The notes under the pieces were generated by a model. That model had not been told where the DNA came from. It saw nothing but the letters and a program-made list of their open reading frames with translations, and ran no database searches. 64,000 bases of DNA, taken from positions 3,690,501 through 3,754,500 of the forward strand of contig NZ_CP160680.1 in NCBI RefSeq assembly GCF_040784935.1. The letters are read 5' to 3'. This DNA comes from Lewinella sp. LCG006. GTDB taxonomy: Bacteria; Bacteroidota; Bacteroidia; Chitinophagales; Saprospiraceae. Shown here piece after piece: positions 44,019 through 52,600 of the stretch (position 1 is the stretch's first letter; every line of letters begins with the position of its first letter). Position numbers and translations under genes: made by a program.

Positions 44019-44051
44019 AAAGGCGAATCGGAAACGGTTCGCCTTTTTTTT
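44019..44051 (+). terminator. Rho-independent terminator after tsf
   Basis: AAAGGCGAATCG (44019-44030) pairs with CGGTTCGCCTTT (44035-44046), with one T-G wobble and a GAAA tetraloop, followed by a run of T. It closes the ribosomal cluster before pyrH. Confidence 0.9.
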
Positions 44052-44094
44052 GCTTATCCCTTATTGGCTTTTAGGAAATACAGCCTTGAATTGT

Positions 44095-44102
44095 CATCTT
44101 TG
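44095..44102 (+). promoter_or_regulatory. Putative -7 promoter element (CATCTTTG) for pyrH
   Basis: One mismatch from TAnnTTTG, 31 bases before the pyrH ATG and after the tsf terminator, so pyrH is likely transcribed separately. Confidence 0.45.
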
Positions 44103-44132
44103 CAAAAATAAAAAGCTACAGACTATATCCTT

Positions 44133-44843
44133 ATGATCAAATATCGTCGTGTACTCCTTAAACTTAGCGGAGAATCCCTCATGGGAGACCAGGGGTTTGG
44201 TATTGATTCCAAGATGCTGCAACATTATGCAGAGCAAGTAAAAGAACTCATTGGACTTGGCGTAGAAGTTGCGATCGTGATTGGCGGAGGCAATATTTTC
44301 CGGGGCTTACAAGCCCAAGACTCTGGTATTGAACGCGTACAGGGGGATTATATGGGAATGTTGGCCACGGTGATCAACGGAATGGCACTGCAGAGCTCGT
44401 TGGAAAACAATGGCGTGTACACACGCCTGATTTCAGCATTAACCATCAACCAAGTTGCGGAGCCTTATATCCGACGCAGAGCTATCAGGCACTTGGAGAA
44501 GGGGCGGGTGGTCATCTTTAGTGCAGGTACGGGAAGCCCTTACTTCACGACTGATTCCGCTGCTGCGCTACGAGCCAATGAGATCGGTGCTGACGTTATC
44601 TTGAAAGGTACCCGCGTAGATGGTATCTATAGCGCCGACCCCGAGAAAGATCCTACCGCCACTCGCTTTGATGAACTGACCTTTGCCAAAGTGATCAGTG
44701 AAGGTCTTAGCGTAATGGATATGACTGCTTTCACACTTTGTCAGGAAAACAATATTCCAATCATTGTTTTTGATATCAACGATCCTCGCAACCTCAAGCG
44801 AATTGTAGAAGGCGAGCGGGTAGGTACTTTGGTGGAGGGGTAA
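44133..44843 (+). CDS. pyrH: Uridylate kinase
   Basis: A 236-residue UMP kinase of the amino-acid kinase fold, which makes UDP from UMP. Signatures are [14 protein letters not shown] at the N-terminus, [47 protein letters not shown] and [12 protein letters not shown]. In many Bacteroidota frr follows; here a beta-glucosidase gene follows after 15 bases, and frr is not in the window. Confidence 0.98.
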   Translation: MIKYRRVLLKLSGESLMGDQGFGIDSKMLQHYAEQVKELIGLGVEVAIVIGGGNIFRGLQAQDSGIERVQGDYMGMLATVINGMALQSSLENNGVYTRLISALTINQVAEPYIRRRAIRHLEKGRVVIFSAGTGSPYFTTDSAAALRANEIGADVILKGTRVDGIYSADPEKDPTATRFDELTFAKVISEGLSVMDMTAFTLCQENNIPIIVFDINDPRNLKRIVEGERVGTLVEG

Positions 44844-44858
44844 TCTGTGTTCGTTCTT

Positions 44859-46244
44859 ATGAAAAAATTTCCAACTGATTTTATCTGGGGGTCTGCTACC
44901 TCCTCCTATCAAATTGAAGGTGCTGCACAGGCCGACGGCAAGGGCCCTTCGATCTGGGATGCTTTTTCCCATATTCCCGGACGGGTGCAAGGCAATGAGC
45001 ACGGTGACGTAGCTTGTGACCATTACCACCGAATGAAGGATGATGTGCAGATGATGAAAGCATTGGGCTTACAAGCCTATCGTTTTTCTATTTCCTGGCC
45101 TCGTATTCTGCCCGATGGAACGACCAAGCAGATCAACCAAGCTGGTATCGAATTCTACAATCAACTCATCGATGAGTTGCTAGCCAATGGGATTGAGCCT
45201 TGGGTGACGCTATACCACTGGGATTTGCCATTGGCGTTAGATATGGAGAAAGATGGTTGGTTGAACAAGGACATCGCAACTTACTTTGCGGATTACGCGC
45301 GCGTATGTTACCAATACTTTGGTGATCGAGTAAAAAACTGGATCACCATCAATGAACCATGGGTGATCGCTATGCTTGGTTATGGGCAAGGCATATTTGC
45401 CCCAGGGCGGGTGTCCAACCGCGAACCCTATCTGGCCGGGCACCATATTATTCTGGCACACGCCAAAGCAGTAAAGGTATACCGTGAGGAGTTTGCTCAC
45501 CAAGGTGGGAAGATTGGGATCACCAACAATTGTGATTGGCGGGAACCACTGACGGATTCAGTTTTGGATAAAACTGCTGCCCAGCGCGCATTAGAATTCT
45601 TTTTGGCTTGGTTTGCCGATCCTGTTTACCTGGGGCATTATCCCGAAACTATGGTGGAAAGGTTGGGCGATCGCTTGCCACGATTTACTGACGAAGAAAT
45701 AGCAGAGGTAAAAGGTTCATCAGACTTTTTTGGCTTGAATCACTACACAACGATGTTGGCTTCTGATGCTGGTGGCGAACTGCTTCAAGGCGGTGTTTAC
45801 GGCAATGGTGGTTTGTCTGAAGATCAGGATGTTAATTTGCACGTCGACCCCACCTGGGAGAAGACCAGTATGGGCTGGGCCATCGTGCCTTGGGGTTGCC
45901 AAAAATTATTGGAATGGATTCATCATCGCTACGCTGGGCCAGCTATCGTGATGACGGAAAATGGCGGTGCTTTTCCCGATGAGATGAAAAATGGTGTAGT
46001 GGATGATCAGGACCGTTTGGCTTACGTTCGTGGTTATCTTGGAGCTTGCCATGATGCGATAGAAAACGGTGTGCAGCTCAAAGGCTACATGTTGTGGTCG
46101 TTGATGGACAATTTTGAATGGGCTTCTGGCTACGCCAAGCGTTTTGGTATCCATTACGTTGACTTCGAGACTTTGGAGCGTACGCCAAAGGCATCGGCAT
46201 TGTGGTACCGGGAGGTGATTGAGCGGAATGGGGTCGAGGAGTGA
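44859..46244 (+). CDS. GH1 beta-glucosidase
   Basis: A 461-residue family 1 glycoside hydrolase (ATG at 44859; an earlier GTG at 44847 adds four residues). The acid/base is Glu166 (TINEPW) and the nucleophile Glu367 (MTENGG). FIWGSATSSYQIEGA is the GH1 N-terminal signature. There is no signal peptide, so it is cytoplasmic and probably hydrolyses imported beta-glucosides such as cellobiose. It starts 15 bases after pyrH and may share its transcript. A 21-bp repeat copy overlaps the region just after its stop. Confidence 0.95.
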   Translation: MKKFPTDFIWGSATSSYQIEGAAQADGKGPSIWDAFSHIPGRVQGNEHGDVACDHYHRMKDDVQMMKALGLQAYRFSISWPRILPDGTTKQINQAGIEFYNQLIDELLANGIEPWVTLYHWDLPLALDMEKDGWLNKDIATYFADYARVCYQYFGDRVKNWITINEPWVIAMLGYGQGIFAPGRVSNREPYLAGHHIILAHAKAVKVYREEFAHQGGKIGITNNCDWREPLTDSVLDKTAAQRALEFFLAWFADPVYLGHYPETMVERLGDRLPRFTDEEIAEVKGSSDFFGLNHYTTMLASDAGGELLQGGVYGNGGLSEDQDVNLHVDPTWEKTSMGWAIVPWGCQKLLEWIHHRYAGPAIVMTENGGAFPDEMKNGVVDDQDRLAYVRGYLGACHDAIENGVQLKGYMLWSLMDNFEWASGYAKRFGIHYVDFETLERTPKASALWYREVIERNGVEE

Positions 46245-46246
46245 TC

Positions 46247-46265
46247 GTATGATCGCATGGTTACG
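46247..46265 (+). repeat. Partial copy of the 21-bp GTATGATCG repeat
   Basis: Two bases after the GH1 stop the sequence reads GTATGATCGCA, then TGGTTACG, a diverged single copy of the motif at 16785 and 61372. Confidence 0.5.
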
Positions 46266-46347
46266 CCCCTATTTAATAGAGTTGTTCTGCTGGGGGCTTG
46301 GAAGCAGGAATTGCCTGATGATCATATTTTTAACCATCAACCTCACG

Positions 46348-46890
46348 TTATTTGTCATTTCCTAAGGCAATCAATTCGCGAACAATTATTTTCGCTATCT
46401 CCGCTTTGGTGTAAACTTCATGGCCATGGTTGGGGAGTAATGCATGGGACAAATGAACTTGTCTTTCGCTCCACTTTTCATCTGGACGATAAGGATCATC
46501 CTCACCGTAATACAGTTTTCCTCTTATTGAAAGTTGCTCATCTTCCTTACGTAAACGAGTTGCGGAAACGGCACAGAAATAACTGCAAGAGAGCCCTTGC
46601 AGGATGGCTCTCCAAGAAATGGTGCCCCCTATACTAAAAGCGAGTACATAAGCTGGTGGATAGTGTTTCTCTGCCGCTAAAAGACGGTCAACGGCCCTCT
46701 CAATACCGCCGTCCAGGAATTGTTGATGAAGCTCTTCTTGCTCGTAGTGAGCCAAATTTATTTGTCCGAGTAGGCAGCAATCGTACCATTGGAGTTCAAA
46801 ATGTTGCCGTAGCGGCTGTTCGTAAAAAGACCACCATTGTGACCGATCGACGCCCCAAAGATCCGACAGGATAATAAGCCGCTGTTGCAT
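46348..46890 (-). CDS. Alpha/beta hydrolase-like protein
   Basis: A 180-residue small alpha/beta hydrolase. The nucleophile elbow is AFSIGG with Ser86; the acid is Asp131 or Asp132 in LYYGEDDPYRP; the base is His155 or His157 in PNHGHEVY. Cap elements are minimal. Unusually for this window, the start is preceded by a strong Shine-Dalgarno AAGGAGG at 46906-46900, nine bases from the ATG, and a tandem octamer repeat lies just upstream of that. The substrate is unknown. Confidence 0.75.
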   Translation of the reverse strand: MQQRLIILSDLWGVDRSQWWSFYEQPLRQHFELQWYDCCLLGQINLAHYEQEELHQQFLDGGIERAVDRLLAAEKHYPPAYVLAFSIGGTISWRAILQGLSCSYFCAVSATRLRKEDEQLSIRGKLYYGEDDPYRPDEKWSERQVHLSHALLPNHGHEVYTKAEIAKIIVRELIALGNDK

Positions 46891-46899
46891 AGATTCCCC

Positions 46900-46906
46900 C
46901 CTCCTT
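46900..46906 (-). promoter_or_regulatory. Strong Shine-Dalgarno site (AAGGAGG)
   Basis: A full anti-16S match nine bases before the ATG of the alpha/beta hydrolase. Most genes in this window lack one, as is usual for Bacteroidota. Confidence 0.55.
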
Positions 46907-46908
46907 AC

Positions 46909-46940
46909 TTTTACACTTTTACACTCTTACACTCTTACAC
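46909..46940. repeat. Tandem octamer repeat (TYTTACAC, four units)
   Basis: Units are TTTTACAC (46909, 46917) and TCTTACAC (46925, 46933). The array fills most of the 51-base gap between the lipoprotein stop and the hydrolase start. Confidence 0.8.
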
Positions 46941-46941
46941 C

Positions 46942-47454
46942 CTATTGCCCCCCCTGACTAGCCGCCTGCTGGAATATTTTCTGGTAAAAACCAAAGCCCT
47001 CTTCCGTCAGTTGGTTACCGTATGTATAGGTGCCGTTTTCCAGGAATAGATAATACATACAAGCACCTCCGAAGAACAAATCAGCTTCCTCTGCATTTTG
47101 GCCATCAATTTGAAAAAAGACTCGCCCTATGGGCTGACAACTGCTGATGACCTTGGCCGGCGTAGTAGAAACCGTACCCAAGGTAGTGCGGATTGCGGCT
47201 TGGGTATTTTGGCTCATCGAAAAATTGGTGCTGTAAAAGACGAAGTCGATATAGTCACAATTATTGTAAAGGTGCATCATCTTTTCCTGTGTAATGCTGG
47301 GGTAAGGTGTTGTGGGCGTCTCGGTCGTAGCAGGGGCAGGGACTGTTGTAGCAGTTTCCGTTTGTGCTGTTTCCTGGTTTTGGTCGGTAGCACCAGATTG
47401 GCATTGAGAACAAAATAAACCGGCAATTAAAAGAGAAAAAAAGATGATTCGCAT
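46942..47454 (-). CDS. Small lipoprotein or secreted protein, unknown
   Basis: A 170-residue exported protein from the ATG at 47454 (MRIIFFSLLIAGLFC). Two cysteines, 15 and 18, could serve as lipidation site, but neither fits the lipobox perfectly. A Thr/Pro/Gln-rich spacer (22-50) leads to a compact domain with the segments YNNCDYIDFVFYSTNFSMSQ and ADLFFGGACMYYLF. A -7/-33 promoter pair at 47481-47513 supports the chosen start. No family is recognised. Confidence 0.75.
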   Translation of the reverse strand: MRIIFFSLLIAGLFCSQCQSGATDQNQETAQTETATTVPAPATTETPTTPYPSITQEKMMHLYNNCDYIDFVFYSTNFSMSQNTQAAIRTTLGTVSTTPAKVISSCQPIGRVFFQIDGQNAEEADLFFGGACMYYLFLENGTYTYGNQLTEEGFGFYQKIFQQAASQGGQ

Positions 47455-47480
47455 GGCAGTGATTGGTTGTTGCTTTGAGG

Positions 47481-47513
47481 CAAAGATAAGGAATCGCAAT
47501 TTGGAAAAAACAA
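47481..47513 (-). promoter_or_regulatory. Promoter (-7 TATCTTTG, -33 TTG)
   Basis: The minus strand has TATCTTTG at 47488-47481 and TTG at 47513-47511, 22 bases apart. The implied leader for the gene starting at 47454 is about 22 bases. Confidence 0.55.
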
Positions 47514-47521
47514 GCTAAGAA

Positions 47522-48142
47522 CTAGAGAATGTAGTAAAGGCGAATACCGAGGTTGCGGCCGATAAATTTGACGTCTTCCGTATTCGGGTCGTTGTCCGCT
47601 GCTTTTAAGCTGCTTAAGTACTTGGACCACCGGAAATTGAGGGCAAGTTTTTCGGAGAAGATATAGGTGGCCCCCAGGATTATTGAAGGAATATCTGTCC
47701 GATAGTCTTCTAATTCGGTAATGTCAGACCCCACATCATTGATTACTTCATAATTAATCAGTCGGTTATAACTGACGCCCGCACTGGCGAGAATCTTCCA
47801 ATCGGAAAAGTTGATCATTAGGGGGACTTCTACAAAGTTGAGTCTGATTTTGTCATATTGGGAAGAAATATCATCGGTAGGTACCCGGCTGGCTCCTTGT
47901 TGGCTATACAGCAATTCGGTACTCAAGGACCAGCGGTCAGTGAGTTTAGCACTGACGCGTGCTCCGGTATTGAAGCCAATCTTGTTGAAACCTCCCAGTT
48001 TATCGCCATCAATTTGAGACAAGTTGAAGCCACCAACCAGCATTGCGGAAAAGGTTTGGGCAGACAACTGTGGCGCATGTAGTATTCCCGTAAGGAGAAA
48101 GATCAAAAGGATTTGATAGTGGAGCGTGTATATTTTTATCAT
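47522..48142 (-). CDS. Outer-membrane beta-barrel protein (PorT-like family)
   Basis: A 206-residue exported protein. The signal peptide ends LSAQ at about residue 29. The rest is a series of amphipathic strands (AMLVGGFNLSQIDGD, GFNTGARVSAKLTDRWSLSTELLYSQQGA, LNFVEVPLMINFSDW, ILASAGVSYNRL, FIGRNLGIRLYYIL), the pattern of the outer membrane beta-barrel domain common in Bacteroidota. The specific role is unknown. Confidence 0.82.
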   Translation of the reverse strand: MIKIYTLHYQILLIFLLTGILHAPQLSAQTFSAMLVGGFNLSQIDGDKLGGFNKIGFNTGARVSAKLTDRWSLSTELLYSQQGASRVPTDDISSQYDKIRLNFVEVPLMINFSDWKILASAGVSYNRLINYEVINDVGSDITELEDYRTDIPSIILGATYIFSEKLALNFRWSKYLSSLKAADNDPNTEDVKFIGRNLGIRLYYIL

Positions 48143-48248
48143 TTGATTGTTTGATTTAAGAGTGTAAAGTTACGGCACCTAAATGAGGTTCGATCTTAAA
48201 ACTTTACAATTTTCGTAATATTGTGGTTCTAAATAGTTGTTAAGTAAT

Positions 48249-48527
48249 ATGAAATACACCCGCCATAACCTCAAAAAACTGGAAACACTTTTCAGTGATA
48301 TCGAATATACCATTCGGTACGAGAAAGGGAACTTTAACTCGGGGTATTGTATCGTAGAAGACCGTAAGGTAGCCGTTATCAATAAGTTCTACGATACCGA
48401 GGGGCGGATGAACGTCCTGTTAGAGATTATCGCAGGAATGCCTATTGAGGAGGAGCAACTGGAAGAAAGTTCGCTGAAGTTTTACAAACAGGTGATGAAG
48501 TTTATAGCTAGGCAGGAGGAGGAGTAA
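48249..48527 (+). CDS. Small conserved hypothetical protein
   Basis: A 92-residue soluble protein (start at MKYTRHN; an earlier TTG would add four residues). LETLFSDIEYTIRYEKGNFNSGYCIVEDRKVAVINKFYDTEGRMNVLLEII is a pattern I associate with a conserved Bacteroidota protein of unknown function. Its stop is one base from the stop of the convergent vapC. Confidence 0.72.
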   Translation: MKYTRHNLKKLETLFSDIEYTIRYEKGNFNSGYCIVEDRKVAVINKFYDTEGRMNVLLEIIAGMPIEEEQLEESSLKFYKQVMKFIARQEEE

Positions 48528-48528
48528 G

Positions 48529-48930
48529 TTAACTCGCTTGCCAACGTCGCAAGCCAGTAATGTGATCAAAGTGGCGGTCGTACGTTATCAATGTACCTCC
48601 TGATTCAATACTGATAGCTGCAATCCATATATCGTGAGTAGGAATCCGTCGGCCAATTGTTCTTAATTGCAGCATCAGTTCTGCGAAAATTTGCAAGGTC
48701 TCAGCACCTGGATAGTGTCTCCTTACTTTAGGGTAGCTTTCGAAATCGGCGAGAATTTCGAGGTTTTTCTCAGTCTGAGTACCCTTTTTTAAACCGAACA
48801 ATAATTCAGCAATAACAAATGCAGGAAGAATTACTTCCTGGGCTTCTTTGATAAGTTTGAGGATTTGTTGGTCTCCTTTCAAGAGAGCAGCGTAGGCATT
48901 GGTGTCCAGGATTATTTTTGTTAATCCCAT
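48529..48930 (-). CDS. vapC: VapC-type PIN-domain ribonuclease toxin
   Basis: A 133-residue PIN-domain protein with the acidic tetrad Asp9 (IILDTNAY), Glu42 (VIAELLFG), Asp100 (THDIWIAA) and Asp118 (TYDRHF). VapC toxins cleave tRNA or rRNA. Its start overlaps the end of the antitoxin gene by ten bases, as in typical vapBC modules. The set of residues looks intact. Confidence 0.9.
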   Translation of the reverse strand: MGLTKIILDTNAYAALLKGDQQILKLIKEAQEVILPAFVIAELLFGLKKGTQTEKNLEILADFESYPKVRRHYPGAETLQIFAELMLQLRTIGRRIPTHDIWIAAISIESGGTLITYDRHFDHITGLRRWQAS

Positions 48931-49172
48931 AGCTCAGTATCAATAAGGTCAAAAGTAGAAGTGTTTGCACCGAATTCTGCTGCTGCTTGTTCGGACCAGC
49001 AGCCACAAAATTTTTCAAAATTATTCATTTCTGTAGGCGTATCACTTAAGCCTAGTGATTGTCTGAGTAACCTCTTGATAAGTTTATTTTGACTTAAGCC
49101 CATTTCACTAGCCATTTGCTGGATTTTTTGAGCAACTACTTTATCAAGATTATGAATAGTGATTGATTTCAT
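48921..49172 (-). CDS. vapB: VapB/FitA-like antitoxin with ribbon-helix-helix domain
   Basis: An 83-residue protein from the ATG at 49172. Residues 1-45 (KSITIHNLDKVVAQKIQQMASEMGLSQNKLIKRLLRQSLGL) form a ribbon-helix-helix DNA-binding domain. The tail (NNFEKFCGCWSEQAAAEFGANTSTFDLIDTELW) is the likely toxin-neutralising segment. It precedes and overlaps vapC. Such antitoxins usually repress their own promoter. Confidence 0.85.
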   Translation of the reverse strand: MKSITIHNLDKVVAQKIQQMASEMGLSQNKLIKRLLRQSLGLSDTPTEMNNFEKFCGCWSEQAAAEFGANTSTFDLIDTELWD

Positions 49173-49274
49173 TTTAGCTAAATTTATAAAACAAACCAAA
49201 AGTGAACTATTTTAGTTCATTTTGTGGTTCAATATATCATTTTTAACTTCAAGAAGCAAGCTGAACGCCCATTT

Positions 49275-49307
49275 TTTGTCCTTATTCCCATACTTTCAAT
49301 ACCTTTG
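49275..49307 (+). promoter_or_regulatory. Promoter of tgt (-33 TTTG, -7 TACCTTTG)
   Basis: TTTG at 49275-49278 and TACCTTTG at 49300-49307 are 21 bases apart, a full match to the Bacteroidota consensus. The leader before the tgt ATG is about 12-15 bases. Confidence 0.7.
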
Positions 49308-49324
49308 CGGCCCGAACGATACTT

Positions 49325-50464
49325 ATGCCACAATTACAATTCAAACTGGAACATACCGACCCAGGCTCCAAAGCCAGGGCGGGGACGATCACGACGGACC
49401 ACGGTGAGATCGAAACGCCAATTTTTATGCCCGTCGGGACGGTAGGTTCTGTAAAAGGCGTGCACGCCCATGAGTTGCGTGATGATGTCAAAGCCCAGAT
49501 TATTTTGGGGAATACCTACCACTTGTACTTGCGCCCTGGTACCGAGGTGTTGGAAAATGCTGGTGGCTTACACCAATTCAACGGTTGGCACGGACCGATC
49601 CTTACCGATAGCGGTGGTTACCAGGTGTATTCTCTGGCTCACCGTCGTAAGATCAAGGAGGAAGGCGTTACTTTCCAATCCCACATTGATGGTTCCAAGC
49701 ACGTCTTTACGCCTGAGCGCGCGATAGACATTCAGCGGAGTATTGGTGGTGATATTATTATGGCTTTCGACGAATGTCCACCGCATCCCTGTGAGTACCG
49801 TTATGCCAAGGATTCCTTGGACCTGACGAATCGTTGGCTAAAGCGCTGTGTGGATCATTTTCAGGCGACGCCAGACAAATATGGTTACACGCAAAACCTG
49901 TTTCCGATTGTTCAAGGCAGTACGTTTGAAGATTTGCGCCGGGCCAGTGCCGAAACGGTAGCCAGCTACGATATGCCAGGCAATGCCATTGGCGGCTTGT
50001 CGGTAGGGGAGAAGTCGGACGAAATGTACCGTACCACGGAATTGTGCTGTGATATTTTGCCCGCTGATAAACCACGCTACCTGATGGGCGTAGGTACTCC
50101 CGTCAATCTATTGGAGTGCATTGCGCTGGGCGTGGATATGTTTGACTGTGTATTGCCTACGCGTAACGCCCGGCACGGAATGCTATACACCCGGAATGGG
50201 CTGATGAACATCAAAAACCTGAAGTGGAAAGATGATCACAGCCCCATTGATGAAGATGGCCCCTGTGCGACCAGTCGCTACCATAGCAAAGCTTTTCTGC
50301 GACACTTGATCCACAGTGGCGAAATGCTGGGAGGGCAACTGGCCTCGATCCACAACTTATCTTTCTTTCTGTGGTTGGTTAAAGAGGCACGTACACATAT
50401 CCAAAACGGTGATTTTGCACGTTGGAAAGAGGAAATGGTGCCAAAGCTGGAAACGAGGTTATGA
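49325..50464 (+). CDS. tgt: tRNA-guanine transglycosylase
   Basis: A 379-residue TGT, which exchanges guanine at position 34 of certain tRNAs for the queuosine precursor. Active-site segments are DSGGYQVYSL, AFDECPPHP, GGLSVGEKSDEMYR and FDCVLPTRNARHG. The usual zinc site CxCxxC...H is changed: the sequence reads GPCATSRYHSKAFLRHL, so only one of three cysteines remains, with His kept in ASIHNL. This may be a clade-wide variant. The stop overlaps the lptF/G start (ATGA). Confidence 0.95.
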   Translation: MPQLQFKLEHTDPGSKARAGTITTDHGEIETPIFMPVGTVGSVKGVHAHELRDDVKAQIILGNTYHLYLRPGTEVLENAGGLHQFNGWHGPILTDSGGYQVYSLAHRRKIKEEGVTFQSHIDGSKHVFTPERAIDIQRSIGGDIIMAFDECPPHPCEYRYAKDSLDLTNRWLKRCVDHFQATPDKYGYTQNLFPIVQGSTFEDLRRASAETVASYDMPGNAIGGLSVGEKSDEMYRTTELCCDILPADKPRYLMGVGTPVNLLECIALGVDMFDCVLPTRNARHGMLYTRNGLMNIKNLKWKDDHSPIDEDGPCATSRYHSKAFLRHLIHSGEMLGGQLASIHNLSFFLWLVKEARTHIQNGDFARWKEEMVPKLETRL

Positions 50465-51546
50465 AACTACTAGACTGGTACATACTGAAGAAATTCCTTT
50501 CTACTTTTTTCTTTACCGTTTTGATCTTTACGATGATCACGGTGATCATTGATTTTAGTGAAAAGGTGGAGAAGTTTATTGAATCGGATATTACCAAGTC
50601 GGAAATCATTTTTGGGTATTTTCCCAACTTTATCATTTTCATCTATGGCTTGCTCTTTCCCTTGTTTACCCTCATCGCGGTGGTATTCTTTACGTCGCGG
50701 TTGGCGAATAACTCAGAGATACTAAGCATCTTCAATGCTGGGGTGAGCTTCCGGCGTCTTTTACGGCCGTATCTGATAGGAGCTGTTTTTATTGCTATTA
50801 TCCATGCCCTGGGAAGCCACTATTTTATCCCGGAGGGTACCAAAACCCGTCTGGAATTGGAGCGTAAATATTTTGATCCCAACCGCGACCAAGGTAAACA
50901 GCGTAACATTCACATGTTTCTTGATCCAGACACAAAGGCTTATGTCAATTTCTGGCGCAAGCGGGACAGTACCATTCGTGGTTTTCGTCTCGAACGATTT
51001 GCCAATCACGAATTGGTCTATCTGCTCAAGGCTTCCAGTGCAGAGTGGTTGGGCCCACCTGACAAATGGCGCTTGGTCAACTATGAAATTCGAACTTTTG
51101 ATGGGCTCAAAGAAACCATCGTCTCGGGCCAGGGCGAACAAATGGATACCGTGCTAAGTATGCAGCCCGCAGATTTTATAGAATACAAGGAGCAGCACGA
51201 AATGATGAATACCTTCGAGCTTTCCAGCTACATCCAAAAACAGCGAGCGCGAGGCGTAGGGAACACCGCCAAATACGAGGCGGAGCTCTGGCGACGAACG
51301 GCCGAGCCGATCACTGTGCTTATTTTGACATTGATCGGCGTTGCCATTGCTGCAAGAAAAGTGCGAGGTGGCTTGGGTATACATCTGGCCGTTGGTATCT
51401 TACTGGGAGCACTATTTCTCATTCTTTCCCGGTTTTCTTCTGTTTTTGCGGCGGGCAATGCCTTACCCGTCGTACTCAGCGTCTGGATGCCTAATCTTTT
51501 CTTTGGCGCAATAGCCATTTTGTTGATTGCCAAAGCTCAAAAATAA
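50461..51546 (+). CDS. LptF/LptG-family permease
   Basis: A 361-residue protein of the YjgP/YjgQ family, the inner-membrane permease part of the LPS export complex. MKLLDWYILKKFLSTFFFTVLIFTMI is the typical N-terminus; three membrane helices precede and three follow a periplasmic domain of about 170 residues. I use the ATG at 50461, which overlaps the tgt stop by four bases, over a start within tgt. By position it may be LptF or LptG; which cannot be told by eye. Confidence 0.9.
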   Translation: MKLLDWYILKKFLSTFFFTVLIFTMITVIIDFSEKVEKFIESDITKSEIIFGYFPNFIIFIYGLLFPLFTLIAVVFFTSRLANNSEILSIFNAGVSFRRLLRPYLIGAVFIAIIHALGSHYFIPEGTKTRLELERKYFDPNRDQGKQRNIHMFLDPDTKAYVNFWRKRDSTIRGFRLERFANHELVYLLKASSAEWLGPPDKWRLVNYEIRTFDGLKETIVSGQGEQMDTVLSMQPADFIEYKEQHEMMNTFELSSYIQKQRARGVGNTAKYEAELWRRTAEPITVLILTLIGVAIAARKVRGGLGIHLAVGILLGALFLILSRFSSVFAAGNALPVVLSVWMPNLFFGAIAILLIAKAQK

Positions 51547-51903
51547 GCGCCTTCTCCGTTTAAGTACCTCCTTTTTGTCTAACACGCCTACTCTAGAAAG
51601 GTGAAATTGTCTATTTCGTTTAACAAAACAAGCCGTTTTGAGGGCTAAGTCTAAACAAAATTTCATTACTTTCATTTTTTTTTGAAAAATTTATATAAAT
51701 GTATTTACATCGATATTTTTATTTAAATAATTGTTTATCAGTGTTTTAGTGATTGATTGTTGATGATTTTTGCTTCTCGTTGGCTTTTTGCTCTTAAATT
51801 AATCTTGCCATCGTTTGGTTTTTGTTTAAACATGACGTAAATTTGGTTCAACAACAACGAACAGTTGTTCCGTCAATACGATCCTAACTACAAGTCTCTA
51901 ATT
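51547..51903. other. AT-rich intergenic region ahead of sigma factor gene
   Basis: About 355 bases, very AT-rich from 51660 to 51780. It holds a full promoter (51814-51845). No gene or strong terminator was seen after the permease gene. Confidence 0.5.
51814..51845 (+). promoter_or_regulatory. Promoter of ECF sigma factor gene
   Basis: TTTG at 51814-51817 and TAAATTTG at 51838-51845, 20 bases apart. This is a housekeeping-type promoter, with a leader of about 55 bases. Confidence 0.65.
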
Positions 51904-52446
51904 ATGTCCAGCATTGAATTCAACGATAGTCTTAATAAAATGGCCAATCTATTGCAGTCATTTGCCTATAGCCTGACTAAGAATACAGAAGATGCGCGTG
52001 ATCTTTATCAAGAGACCGCTTACCGAGCCATTACGAACCGTGAAAAGTTTCGTCCAGGCACCAATCTTAAAGCTTGGCTCTTCACTATCATGAAGAACAT
52101 CTTTATCAATAATTACCGGAAGAAAGTAAAGGCTAACACCATTATGGATACTACCGATAATCAGTATTACATTAACTCTGGTGATAACGCTATTGGTAAC
52201 AAAGCAGAAAGTAGCATTATGATGAAAGAGCTTACCCGCATGATTGATACCTTAGACGAGAGCATTCGTATTCCGTTCTTGATGCACTACCAAGGGTATA
52301 AGTACCAGGAAATTGCTGATTACCTTGAGCTTCCTTTGGGAACGGTAAAGAGCCGTATTTTCTTTGCTCGTAAGGACCTTAAAGTACAGATCAAAAAAAG
52401 CTATGGACAGCTTAATTTTTTCAAGAAAGAAATTGAGGTGCAATAG
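51904..52446 (+). CDS. ECF-type RNA polymerase sigma factor
   Basis: A 180-residue sigma-70 family factor. Region 2 is MANLLQSFAYSLTKNTEDARDLYQETAYRAITNREKF, with the LKAWLFTIMKNIFINNYRK core-binding part. Region 4 is MIDTLDESIRIPFLMHYQGYKYQEIADYLELPLGTVKSRIFFARKDL. I take the ATG at 51904. No anti-sigma factor gene is adjacent. A strong terminator follows. Confidence 0.93.
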   Translation: MSSIEFNDSLNKMANLLQSFAYSLTKNTEDARDLYQETAYRAITNREKFRPGTNLKAWLFTIMKNIFINNYRKKVKANTIMDTTDNQYYINSGDNAIGNKAESSIMMKELTRMIDTLDESIRIPFLMHYQGYKYQEIADYLELPLGTVKSRIFFARKDLKVQIKKSYGQLNFFKKEIEVQ

Positions 52447-52501
52447 TATTCCTCTACATTAGGAATAACCCCAAGGAACAATCCTTAATTGACTGGAAAT
52501 C

Positions 52502-52541
52502 AAAATGACGGTAGCAAAACTTGTTTTGCTACCGTCATTTT
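52502..52541 (+). terminator. Rho-independent terminator after sigma factor
   Basis: A perfect 19-base stem: 52502-52520 pairs with 52523-52541 (arm TGACGGTAGCAAAAC), followed by further T. It lies 56 bases after the sigma factor stop. Confidence 0.9.
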
Positions 52542-52600
52542 TTGTTTCATCGTTTACCTTTGTTCTTTTACCTACTGCATCCCAAACAAGCACTTATTCG

